A stretch of 42,018 nt of DNA from Bacteroidales bacterium. GTDB taxonomy: Bacteria > Bacteroidota > Bacteroidia > Bacteroidales > WCHB1-69. Below the pieces are notes generated by a model. It made no database searches. It was not told where the DNA came from and saw nothing but the letters and a program-made list of their open reading frames with translations. Positions 34,601 through 40,714 of this stretch are shown here, one piece after another; position 1 is the first letter of the stretch; each line of letters begins with the position of its first letter. A program made the position numbers and the translations under genes. The DNA lies in the NCBI GenBank assembly GCA_016285145.1, contig JAEEQE010000027.1, positions 1 through 42,018 on the forward strand, in the 5' to 3' direction.

Positions 34601-35252
34601 AGCTGCCGAAGGCGATCTGGAAAAAGCCGAACAAGTGTTGGATAAGGGCAACGCCATCGTGCCGGATGAGGTCTTCCCGTATGTCTCCGTCATGTCCAAC
34701 ATGTACGGATACACACAGAACAGCACCTTCTACATGCAGGACTACTTCAACCTGCACACGCCTTCCGCCGACAAGAAGGGTATGGAGATGGCAAAGACCA
34801 TCTGGAATGAGATGGTGGAACTGTTCGCATGGTACAACAAGCAGGATGAGAAGACCTTGGCATTCCATGCCGAAGACTTGCGTTACGATTTCATCTTCCT
34901 GCATTATTTCCTGAATAATGTGAAATTCCCGAGCAATGAGCTGGTGGCCCATTATAAGGAGATGAAGTTTGACCACGTGGCGGATGTATATATCAAAAGC
35001 TTGACAGGCAATATCGCGAAACAGATCCGGAAACCGGACTTCGACCAACAGGCGGCGGCCGGCGACTTCCAGGAGTTACGTCAGATTATGCAGGTGGCCG
35101 ATATATGCGGCGATACGGGTACGGCCCAGAAAATCCGTCAGGCGGTGGATGCCCAATTCAACGCTTTGGATGCGATTTCACCTGGCCTGGGCGGAGCATT
35201 CCAGCGTTTCTTCTATGGCACTCAGGATGAAGATCAACAAGCAGCAGAATAA
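31635..35252 (+). CDS. Giant membrane protein, DUF2723 / GT117 family
   Basis: 1205 residues. The first ~250 residues hold several membrane helices and the family signature YIMTAEPTVSWWDCGEYIAT plus GHPPGAPTFQLIGRI, similar to the first loop of protein O-mannosyltransferases, where an Asp-Glu pair is catalytic. Further helices follow to ~660, then a large soluble part with LFTLGDNDTFPLWYVQEVEG and a C-terminal helical region (LERAEQ-like LEKAEQVLDKGNAIVP) resembling TPR. I infer a polyprenyl-phosphate-dependent glycosyltransferase with its catalytic loop on the periplasmic side. The substrate is unknown. It is 49 bases after pheS and 11 before elbB. Confidence 0.85.
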   Translation: MNKTQKLINTILGLIIGVVASAVYIMTAEPTVSWWDCGEYIATTSKLLVGHPPGAPTFQLIGRICSLFAGGDVTKVAFCINCMSAVCSGLTIMLLYFTIVRLARKLVAKYGELNTPRFIAVLGSALVGAMAYAFSDTFWFSAVEGEVYAMSSFFTALVFWCILKWDEEYDHPKADTNPNRWIVLIAYLVGLSIGVHLLNLLTLPAIVLIVYYKLSKEATGMGAVLSFAIISFFFAFFCPPIWMLAIWALITVPLFVLCAKRGTLKSKAEWGVFLSLCGSVVLLGLILWGIIPQVVNLAGKFDLAFVNGLHLPFNSGTIFFFLLIAALIAWGIWYGYRKSKPTLLLGTFCFTMLLVGYSTFFTLVIRSNANPTIDENNPEDAVALLAYLNREQYGSNPLFHGQSYNTRVIGAKDGNPVYVKDLINKRYVVSNDRKEDQPMYDPAGCMLFPRMWSSEKKGEYINWLNNRYNSDSPSDKENRRLLARDVPPTWQQNIKFMQTYQFGFMYWRYFMWNFAGRQNDLQGRGDYMNGNWISGIPFVDKPMLGNQNDQPKAMQRPGHNKYYLLPLLLGIIGIVFQTRKDTQNSFVVFMLFVMTGLAIAFYLNMYAFQPRERDYAFAASFYAFAIWIGFGVLGIYNLFEKLKSNTVQVAGAALTTVACFGLVPCVMANENWNDHDRSNRYTALAIAKNYLDSCAPNAILFTLGDNDTFPLWYVQEVEGYRTDVRVCNLSLLSTSWYVDQMKRKAYNSDPLPISMTWSQYKDGTRDVLYLEPAGSQFVDLKALVDYIKDPQFDHTRHILLLSQDKGYRSNGRAVPASFSLKVDKAKVLANGTVSPKDSAQIVDRLEWNMKTNAVNPLAKAYIIMMDILANNNWERPIYYASTTGSEAYLGLEDYFQLEGFAYRLVPIRTPRQSYSDIGRINSDVLYENLMNVFNDHSRVDRVNNPNAPAKEAYPYDWGGFNDPRVYHSEDNTRLVSMIRKIYDRLSLQLAAEGDLEKAEQVLDKGNAIVPDEVFPYVSVMSNMYGYTQNSTFYMQDYFNLHTPSADKKGMEMAKTIWNEMVELFAWYNKQDEKTLAFHAEDLRYDFIFLHYFLNNVKFPSNELVAHYKEMKFDHVADVYIKSLTGNIAKQIRKPDFDQQAAAGDFQELRQIMQVADICGDTGTAQKIRQAVDAQFNALDAISPGLGGAFQRFFYGTQDEDQQAAE

Positions 35253-35263
35253 AGTTTTAGATT

Positions 35264-35914
35264 ATGAAAAAATTTGCAGTGATATTATGCGGTTGCGGCA
35301 CATTGGACGGAAGTGAGATTCACGAATCCGTGATGACGCTTTTAGCCATTGACCGTAACGATTGTGAGTACAGTATATTTGCTCCGGATGCCGACCAGTA
35401 CCATGTGGTGAACCACGTCACGGGTCAGGCGATGGAGGAAAAGCGCAACATGATGGTGGAGGCCGCGCGCATCGCGCGCGGCAAAATCCGCCCGTTAGCC
35501 GAGTGTCGCGTGGAGGACTTCGACGCCCTCGTGTTCCCCGGCGGCAACGGTTCCGCCAAGAACCTCTTTACATACGCCATTGACGGGAAGAAATGCACCG
35601 TACGGGAAGATGTGGCCCAACTGATCCGCTCCTTCCACGAGCAGAAAAAGCCCATCGGCGCCCTCTGCATCGCACCCGTCATGCTGGCAAAAGTGCTGGG
35701 CGACATCACCATCACCGTGGGCAGTGACGAAGGAACCATTGACAATGTGCTTTCTTTTGGAGCTAAACACATCAACACCCAACAGACGGAGGTCATCTCC
35801 GACAAGCAGAACATGGTGTTCACTACGCCGTGCTACATGTTGCCGGCCCGCATCTCCGACATCGCCGACTGCGCCGAGAACCTCATCGAAGCCATCTTAG
35901 ACAACATTCAGTAG
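35264..35914 (+). CDS. elbB: ElbB/DJ-1-PfpI-superfamily glyoxalase-like protein
   Basis: 216 residues. KKFAVILCGCGTLDGSEIHE is the ElbB N-terminus; DALVFPGGNGSAKNLFTYAI and KPIGALCIAPVMLAKVLG contain the nucleophile-elbow Cys (ALCIAP). ElbB was linked to isoprenoid synthesis by name and has weak glyoxalase activity; the physiological role is uncertain. Normal length. aroK follows after 2 bases. Confidence 0.9.
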   Translation: MKKFAVILCGCGTLDGSEIHESVMTLLAIDRNDCEYSIFAPDADQYHVVNHVTGQAMEEKRNMMVEAARIARGKIRPLAECRVEDFDALVFPGGNGSAKNLFTYAIDGKKCTVREDVAQLIRSFHEQKKPIGALCIAPVMLAKVLGDITITVGSDEGTIDNVLSFGAKHINTQQTEVISDKQNMVFTTPCYMLPARISDIADCAENLIEAILDNIQ

Positions 35915-35916
35915 CG

Positions 35917-36429
35917 ATGGCCTCTGTGGTGATTGTGGGTTTTCCCGGAGCGGGCAAGACCACGCTGGGAAGGAATCTGGCCGACAGGTTGCACCTCGCT
36001 TTCGTGGACCTGGACGCAAGAGTGGAAGAGCGTTACCATATATCGGTTCCCCATCTTTTCCAAAAGTATGGGGAACCTGTTTTTCGGAAATGCGAGTATG
36101 AAACGCTGACGGAAACATTGTCGATGCCGGATGTGCTGATTGCCACCGGCGGAGGTGCACCCTGCTTCGGGGATGCCATGCAACAAATCAATGCGGCCGC
36201 CGCCTCCATTTATCTGGAACAGCCGGAAGAGATTCTTTTCCAACGGCTGCAAAACAGCAACAAAGTGCGTCCGCTCCTGCAATCCTTGGACGATGACGCT
36301 CTTCGCGAATACATCCATCAAACCCTGCAAGAGCGCGAACCCTATTACCGACAAGCGAAAATGACGGTGAAGGCTGACAATTTGGATGTGGAGCAGTTAG
36401 TCAATAAAATTGTATCTTTGCAACTCTAA
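35917..36429 (+). CDS. aroK: Shikimate kinase
   Basis: 170 residues starting MASVVIVGFPGAGKTTLGRN, a Walker A P-loop (GFPGAGKTT). DLDARVEERY binds shikimate (DxD), IATGGGAPC is the GGG motif and VRPLL the lid arginine region. It phosphorylates shikimate in aromatic amino-acid synthesis. The start at 35917 is two bases after the elbB stop; a longer frame from 35830 only overlaps elbB. The last codons overlap the promoter of the next gene. Confidence 0.95.
   Translation: MASVVIVGFPGAGKTTLGRNLADRLHLAFVDLDARVEERYHISVPHLFQKYGEPVFRKCEYETLTETLSMPDVLIATGGGAPCFGDAMQQINAAAASIYLEQPEEILFQRLQNSNKVRPLLQSLDDDALREYIHQTLQEREPYYRQAKMTVKADNLDVEQLVNKIVSLQL
36413..36420 (+). promoter_or_regulatory. TAnnTTTG promoter element inside the aroK 3' end
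   Basis: TATCTTTG within the aroK codons for VSL, 23 bases upstream of the acyltransferase start. It gives the downstream lipid/glycan genes a start of their own. Confidence 0.5.
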
Positions 36430-36442
36430 TATATATTGTATA

Positions 36443-37582
36443 ATGGATTCGTTTGACGATATCAGACCCTATTATGATGAGGAGGCCCCCGAAGCGTATC
36501 GGCGGCTGATGGATGACCCGCGCTTCCAAGACGCCATGCGGAAGTGCCTGCCGGATTACACCATAGAGGATTTCCGGAGGGATTTTGTCCATTATCATAG
36601 TATCGATGAAATCCAGGCCGCTTTCATCCGCCGCTGGCTTGATGTCTTCGTTTCCCAAAGCACGACCGGATACTCCTTCTCGGGCTTGGAGAACACCCCG
36701 CCCGACAAAGCATGCCTCTACATCGGCAATCACCGCGACATCACGTTTGACCCGGCCATGTTGGAGTTCTATTTTTTCATTGAAAAACGGAAAACATCCA
36801 AAATAGCCGTGGGCGACAACCTGATTAACACCCCGGTGTTAGGGGAGGTGGCACGCCTCAACAAGATGATTTTAGTGAAACGGTCGGGCACGCTCCGCGA
36901 GAAGTTAGCCAACTCGCACCAGCTGGCCGCCTACATCCAAAAAAGCCTCTTCGAAGAACACGAGTCCGTATGGATCGCCCAGCGCGACGGACGCACCAAA
37001 GACGGTCATGACTTTACAAAGCAGGGATTGCTCAAGATGGTGACGATGGGTTATGAGAAGGAACTGATACCTACCATAAAGAAGCTGAATATCACCCCGT
37101 TGGCAATCTCTTACGAATACGAGCCGTGCGACCGGCTCAAGGCACGCGAGATGGCTTTGAGCGAAAACGGCCCGTACCACAAACAGCCCGGCGAGGATTT
37201 TGAGAGCATCAAGACGGGCATTTTCTCCCCCAAAGGACATATCACCATGATTATCGGCACACCTATTCAGAAAGAATTGGACGATATTCCGGCGGAGTTG
37301 AACAATAACGACAAACTTTATCATGTGTGCCAACTGATTGACAAACAAATTTATCAGAATTATCATTTATACCCTAACAATTATATAGCCAACGATTTGA
37401 TGCACCAGTCTGAGCGGTATGCCGGTTTCTACACGCCGGAGCAGAAAGAGCAGTTTGTCCAATATCTGAACCGCAAGGCGGTGGTGCAGGATGTGTCGCG
37501 CGAGAAGATGATGCACTATCTGCTGCGCATCTACGGAACTCCCGTGGACAATCATTATCAAAATACCGAAAATAATCAATAA
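36443..37582 (+). CDS. PlsC-type acyltransferase family protein
   Basis: 379 residues starting MDSFDDIRPYYDEEAPEAYR. The acyltransferase motif I is IGNHRDITFDPAML (HxxxxD). VGDNLINTPVLGEVARLNK, LVKRSGTLREK and VWIAQRDGRTKDGHD fit motifs II-III. About 100 extra N-terminal residues and ~120 C-terminal ones make it longer than classic 1-acyl-glycerol-3-phosphate acyltransferase, so the acceptor may differ (a lysophospholipid or glycolipid). The start at 36443 is preferred to 36410, which lies upstream of the promoter element. Next gene 21 bases on. Confidence 0.87.
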   Translation: MDSFDDIRPYYDEEAPEAYRRLMDDPRFQDAMRKCLPDYTIEDFRRDFVHYHSIDEIQAAFIRRWLDVFVSQSTTGYSFSGLENTPPDKACLYIGNHRDITFDPAMLEFYFFIEKRKTSKIAVGDNLINTPVLGEVARLNKMILVKRSGTLREKLANSHQLAAYIQKSLFEEHESVWIAQRDGRTKDGHDFTKQGLLKMVTMGYEKELIPTIKKLNITPLAISYEYEPCDRLKAREMALSENGPYHKQPGEDFESIKTGIFSPKGHITMIIGTPIQKELDDIPAELNNNDKLYHVCQLIDKQIYQNYHLYPNNYIANDLMHQSERYAGFYTPEQKEQFVQYLNRKAVVQDVSREKMMHYLLRIYGTPVDNHYQNTENNQ

Positions 37583-37603
37583 TAATTTATAACAACCATA
37601 GCA

Positions 37604-38614
37604 ATGGATGAAAAACAACCCCCGTCGAAAATGAAAATACTGGTCATCCGCCTGAGCTCCATCGGCGATATTGTGTTGACCACACCCGTCATCCGGGCAA
37701 TCAAAGAACAGTTGCAGGATGTGGAATTGCATTTTCTGACCAAGAAGGCGAACGAGCTTGTCGTCGCCTCGAATCCTCACATTGACAAGATCCATTTTTA
37801 CACCCCGGACAATCTTTCCGCTCTCATGAAAGAGCTGAAGGCGGAACAATTCCAGGTGGTGGTGGATTTGCAGAAGAGCCATCGTTCCAGACAAGTGGTG
37901 CGCCGCTTGAAGGTGCCCCACACTTCGTTCCTGAAGTACAATTTCCGCAAGTGGCTTTGTGTCTGCCTGAAACTGAATTTCCTTCCGGATGTGCATATCG
38001 TGGACCGTTATTTTGACGCTGTCCTGGATTTGGGGGTGCTGAACGACCATAAAGGGTTGGAGTTTCATGTGCCGGAAAACGCCGCCTTTGACGAAGACGA
38101 CCTTCCGATGGTCTTCGAGGACGGGTTTGTAGCGGTGGTGCTGGGCGGACAGCATGAGACCAAGCGCATACCGGTCTCCAAAGTGGTGGAGATAAGCAGT
38201 ATTCTGCACAAGCCCATCATGTTACTTGGCGGCAAGGATGTTGTCAACGAAGGTGAGGAAGTGGTGGCCGCGTTGGGCGGTCGTGCCCACAACGGATGCG
38301 GGAAATACTCTCTGTATCAGTCGTGTTCTATTCTGGACCAGGCCGATTGCGTCATTACTGGCGACACTGGCCTCATGCACATTGCGGCGGCACTGCGCAA
38401 GCCGATTGCCGTCCTGTGGGGCAATACCATCCCCGAATTCGGGATGTATCCCTATATGCCTGGACAGCGCGAACTGTTCCGCAATTTCGAAGTGTGCCCG
38501 CTGCACTGCCGTCCCTGCTCCAAACTGGGATTCCAGCACTGCCCGCGCAAGCATTTCAAGTGTATGAATAACATCCCCGCCGAAGAGGTGGCCGATTGGG
38601 TTAACAGATTTTAA
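37604..38614 (+). CDS. Glycosyltransferase family 9 (heptosyltransferase-like)
   Basis: 336 residues. KILVIRLSSIGDIVLTTPVI is the N-terminal GT9 signature; the second Rossmann domain has PIMLLGGKDVVNEGE, ADCVITGDTGLMHIAAALRKP and LWGNTIPEFGMYPY for sugar-nucleotide binding. A Cys-rich C-terminus (CPLHCRPCSKLGFQHCP) is typical of Bacteroidota members. Family members add heptose or another sugar to lipopolysaccharide core. The transferred sugar is uncertain. It lies between an acyltransferase and an LpxH-type hydrolase, so an LPS role is likely. Confidence 0.9.
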   Translation: MDEKQPPSKMKILVIRLSSIGDIVLTTPVIRAIKEQLQDVELHFLTKKANELVVASNPHIDKIHFYTPDNLSALMKELKAEQFQVVVDLQKSHRSRQVVRRLKVPHTSFLKYNFRKWLCVCLKLNFLPDVHIVDRYFDAVLDLGVLNDHKGLEFHVPENAAFDEDDLPMVFEDGFVAVVLGGQHETKRIPVSKVVEISSILHKPIMLLGGKDVVNEGEEVVAALGGRAHNGCGKYSLYQSCSILDQADCVITGDTGLMHIAAALRKPIAVLWGNTIPEFGMYPYMPGQRELFRNFEVCPLHCRPCSKLGFQHCPRKHFKCMNNIPAEEVADWVNRF

Positions 38615-38623
38615 GATAGTTGT

Positions 38624-39424
38624 ATGTCAGAAAAACGCCTTTTCACCCGGCCTGTCACGCTGCATGGATCCGCCTGCTTTCTGTCGGATGCACATTTCCA
38701 TGTGCCTGAAAACGAGGAGAGCCGGGAACGGGAGGAGCTGCTTATCCGTTTTTTGGAGAAACATAGGGAGCAAATACAGCATCTGTTTCTCTTAGGCGAC
38801 ATGTTCGACTTCTGGTTCGAGTATCGTGATGTGGTGCCCAAAGGCTATTTCAGACTTTTTAACACACTCCATGACCTGCACCAGTCGGGGATGGAGATTT
38901 ACTATTTCACAGGCAACCACGACATGTGGGTGCGCGACTATTTCCAGCAAGCGTTCGGATGCAAGGTGTTCAAACATCCAGAAGCTTTCGTCTTGAACGG
39001 GAAACGTTGCTTAGTGGGGCATGGCGATGGCCTTGGTGGACGGCAATTTGGCTACCGTTTTATCAAGGCAGTATTCGGATTCAAGCCCAATCAAGTGTTA
39101 TACAGTGCATTGCATCCGCATCATGCTTTTTCCATTGCCCGCTCTTGTTCGCAGAAGAGTCGCCGTTCCCATAAGCCTGAAAACCTCGTCTTCGCCCGTG
39201 AGGACGAACCGCAGGTACGCTATGCGCGTTCCGTCTTGGAGTTGGAACCGGTGGACTATTTCATCTTTGCGCACCGGCATATACCGGTCACGTACAAACT
39301 GACCGACACGTCCACATACATCAACACCGGCGACTGGCAAGATAATTTCAGCTATGTGATGTTCACGGAGCAAACGCCGGAGTTGTTGTTTTACCATAAA
39401 AAACAATCGGAAACAATTGGATAA
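38624..39424 (+). CDS. lpxH: UDP-2,3-diacylglucosamine diphosphatase-like metallophosphoesterase (LpxH)
   Basis: 266 residues. Calcineurin-like motifs: FLSDAHFHVPEN (DxH), LLGDMFDFWFEY (GDxxD), FTGNHDMW (GNHD), LVGHGDGL (GHGD) and FAHRHIP (GHxH position). LpxH removes UMP from UDP-diacylglucosamine in lipid A synthesis. This is slightly longer than E. coli LpxH but the DFWFEY stretch is typical. Nine bases after the GT9 gene. LpxI or LpxG type enzymes are not excluded by function but do not match this fold. Confidence 0.9.
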   Translation: MSEKRLFTRPVTLHGSACFLSDAHFHVPENEESREREELLIRFLEKHREQIQHLFLLGDMFDFWFEYRDVVPKGYFRLFNTLHDLHQSGMEIYYFTGNHDMWVRDYFQQAFGCKVFKHPEAFVLNGKRCLVGHGDGLGGRQFGYRFIKAVFGFKPNQVLYSALHPHHAFSIARSCSQKSRRSHKPENLVFAREDEPQVRYARSVLELEPVDYFIFAHRHIPVTYKLTDTSTYINTGDWQDNFSYVMFTEQTPELLFYHKKQSETIG

Positions 39425-39465
39425 TAGGCTGTACGATATTGGTGGTTGACAGGTAAAGCCAATTT

Positions 39466-40332
39466 TCACAATTTCAGTGTATCGAAGTTCTTCCCGAACA
39501 CGCTTGAGGTTTTGGTAATGGTGACGAATGCGGTACCGTCAATCTCCTTGATGATGCGGGTCACGCGCACCTTGTCGCTGCGGTGGGCGATGATGAGCAG
39601 CACATCACTCTCCTGTCGGTTGTAGGAACCGTAACCTTTGAGGAAGGTGGCGCCACGATGCAACTCCTGGTTAATCCGGTGAGAGATTTCATCGTTCTTT
39701 TTTGAAAAGACCATGAACTGATAGGTCTGATGGAAACCGTCGATCACGGTGTCAGCCACCAGCATACTCACAAAGAGCACCACAAAACTATAAACCAATC
39801 TCTGCACATCGTGCAGGATGAAAAACGAGGAACCCACAATGATAAGGTTACACATCATATTCACCTTGCCGTAAGAGATATTGCGGTACTTACCCACCAT
39901 CAGGGCAATGATATCGAGGCCGCCGGTATTGCCGCCCCAGTTGATGGAAATGCCGGCACCCAGCGCGCCTAACGAGGCCCCGATAATGACGCTCATGAAC
40001 ATGTCATCCACAATAGGCTGCGTGAAAATCCGCTGACCGATATAGAAGAACACGGAAATAATAATGGTACAAATCAGGGAGTTGATGCAGAATTTGGGGC
40101 CAAGCACCTTCCAGGCGATGGCGATGAGGACAGCGTTGAGGGCAAAAGTTGTGAAGCCAATCGGGATTCCGGTGGCGAAGAACAGGATGGACGCTATACC
40201 GGCCACGCCGCCGCCCGTGACCTCGTAAGGAGTCATGAATGCGGACCATCCCAGCACAAAAATTGCCAAACCGATGGTGATGAAGAAATAGTTTTTGGCT
40301 TCTTTTAGCACGTCTTTAAATGTCAACCTCAT
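39466..40332 (-). CDS. YitT-family membrane protein (DUF2179)
   Basis: 288 residues. Five or so membrane helices in the first ~200 residues (FFITIGLAIFVLGWSAFMTP; GGGVAGIASILFFATGIPIG; ALGAGISINWGGNTGGLDI), then a cytoplasmic DUF2179 domain (GATFLKGYGSYNRQESDVLL; ITRIIKEIDGTAFVTIT), a ligand-binding-like alpha/beta fold. The family is widespread; function is not established and transport is suspected. Convergent with lpxH; promoter at 40398-40405. Confidence 0.92.
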   Translation of the reverse strand: MRLTFKDVLKEAKNYFFITIGLAIFVLGWSAFMTPYEVTGGGVAGIASILFFATGIPIGFTTFALNAVLIAIAWKVLGPKFCINSLICTIIISVFFYIGQRIFTQPIVDDMFMSVIIGASLGALGAGISINWGGNTGGLDIIALMVGKYRNISYGKVNMMCNLIIVGSSFFILHDVQRLVYSFVVLFVSMLVADTVIDGFHQTYQFMVFSKKNDEISHRINQELHRGATFLKGYGSYNRQESDVLLIIAHRSDKVRVTRIIKEIDGTAFVTITKTSSVFGKNFDTLKL

Positions 40333-40397
40333 TTTATCTTAAATTTATATTATTGATTATCAATTATATATTATAAACAACCCTCTCAAATCAGCGG

Positions 40398-40405
40398 CAA
40401 AGGTA
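40398..40405 (-). promoter_or_regulatory. TAnnTTTG promoter element for the YitT gene
   Basis: Minus-strand TACCTTTG, 66 bases upstream of the start codon. It diverges from the tRNA-Asn promoter about 40 bases away. Confidence 0.55.
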
Positions 40406-40445
40406 AAAATTTTTTCCGGGGTGGTGTATATATCGAAAAAAAATG

Positions 40446-40453
40446 TATTTTTG
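40446..40453 (+). promoter_or_regulatory. TAnnTTTG promoter element for tRNA-Asn
   Basis: TATTTTTG ending 29 bases before the tRNA 5' end. Confidence 0.6.
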
Positions 40454-40482
40454 CCGCCGTTAACGAAAGTCGTTAGCAACCC

Positions 40483-40556
40483 GCTTCCTTAGCTCAGTTG
40501 GTTAGAGCATCTGACTGTTAATCAGAGGGTCCAAGGTTCAAGTCCTTGAGGGAGCG
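40483..40556 (+). tRNA. tRNA-Asn (anticodon GTT), CCA not encoded
   Basis: Acceptor GCTTCCT pairs with AGGGAGC (one G-T wobble), D-arm TAGCTCAGTTGGTTAGAGCA, anticodon loop CTGTTAA (GTT) in a TCTGA/TCAGA stem, discriminator G. The next bases are CAAAA, so no CCA is encoded, unlike the tRNA-Cys here. Its last nine bases (40548-40556) are the outer end of the 117-bp inverted-repeat arm. The tRNA 3' end is a classic integration site. Confidence 0.95.
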
Positions 40557-40563
40557 CAAAACG

Positions 40564-40599
40564 AAAGCACCGATTCTGCAAAGAGTTGGTGCTTTTTTT
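40564..40599 (+). terminator. Intrinsic terminator of tRNA-Asn, inside the repeat arm
   Basis: AAAGCACC ... GGTGCTTT stem (16-base loop) followed by seven T. The same hairpin occurs inverted at 41967-42002. Confidence 0.8.
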
Positions 40600-40653
40600 A
40601 TATCCCCGCCCCATCGTTCCGCCATTGCCGATTTCAACGGGTTTTGTGCAGAA

Positions 40654-40663
40654 GTTCACTAAT
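40654..40663 (+). promoter_or_regulatory. GTTCACTAAT motif, copy 1 (candidate recombinase binding site)
   Basis: At the inner end of the left arm. Copy 2 begins 11 bases later in the same orientation, about one helical turn, so both copies face the same side of the DNA. Confidence 0.5.
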
Positions 40664-40664
40664 A

Positions 40665-40674
40665 GTTCACTAAT
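40665..40674 (+). promoter_or_regulatory. GTTCACTAAT motif, copy 2
   Basis: Direct repeat of copy 1, just outside the inverted repeat, 41 bases before the recombinase start codon. Binding here could also control the gene. Confidence 0.5.
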
Positions 40675-40714
40675 TTTCCGTGAGCGCAACTTTTTAGAAA
40701 TCAGTATAGTAAAA

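Larger units (their letters stand above)
40548..40664 (+). repeat. Left arm of a 117-bp perfect inverted repeat, overlapping the tRNA-Asn 3' end
   Basis: Base by base this is the exact reverse complement of 41902-42018; 40548 pairs with 42018 and 40664 with 41902, and 40665/41901 is the first mismatch. It contains the tRNA 3' end, the tRNA terminator and a GTTCACTAAT motif at its inner end. Such an exact repeat implies recent duplication, conversion or recombination. Confidence 0.95.

Noticed and set aside
40586-40714. N-terminal extension of the recombinase frame (MVLFLYPRPIV...)
   Set aside because: It lies in the tRNA terminator and repeat arm and reads as a shadow; homologous proteins start at a segment like MATIGFQISDY.
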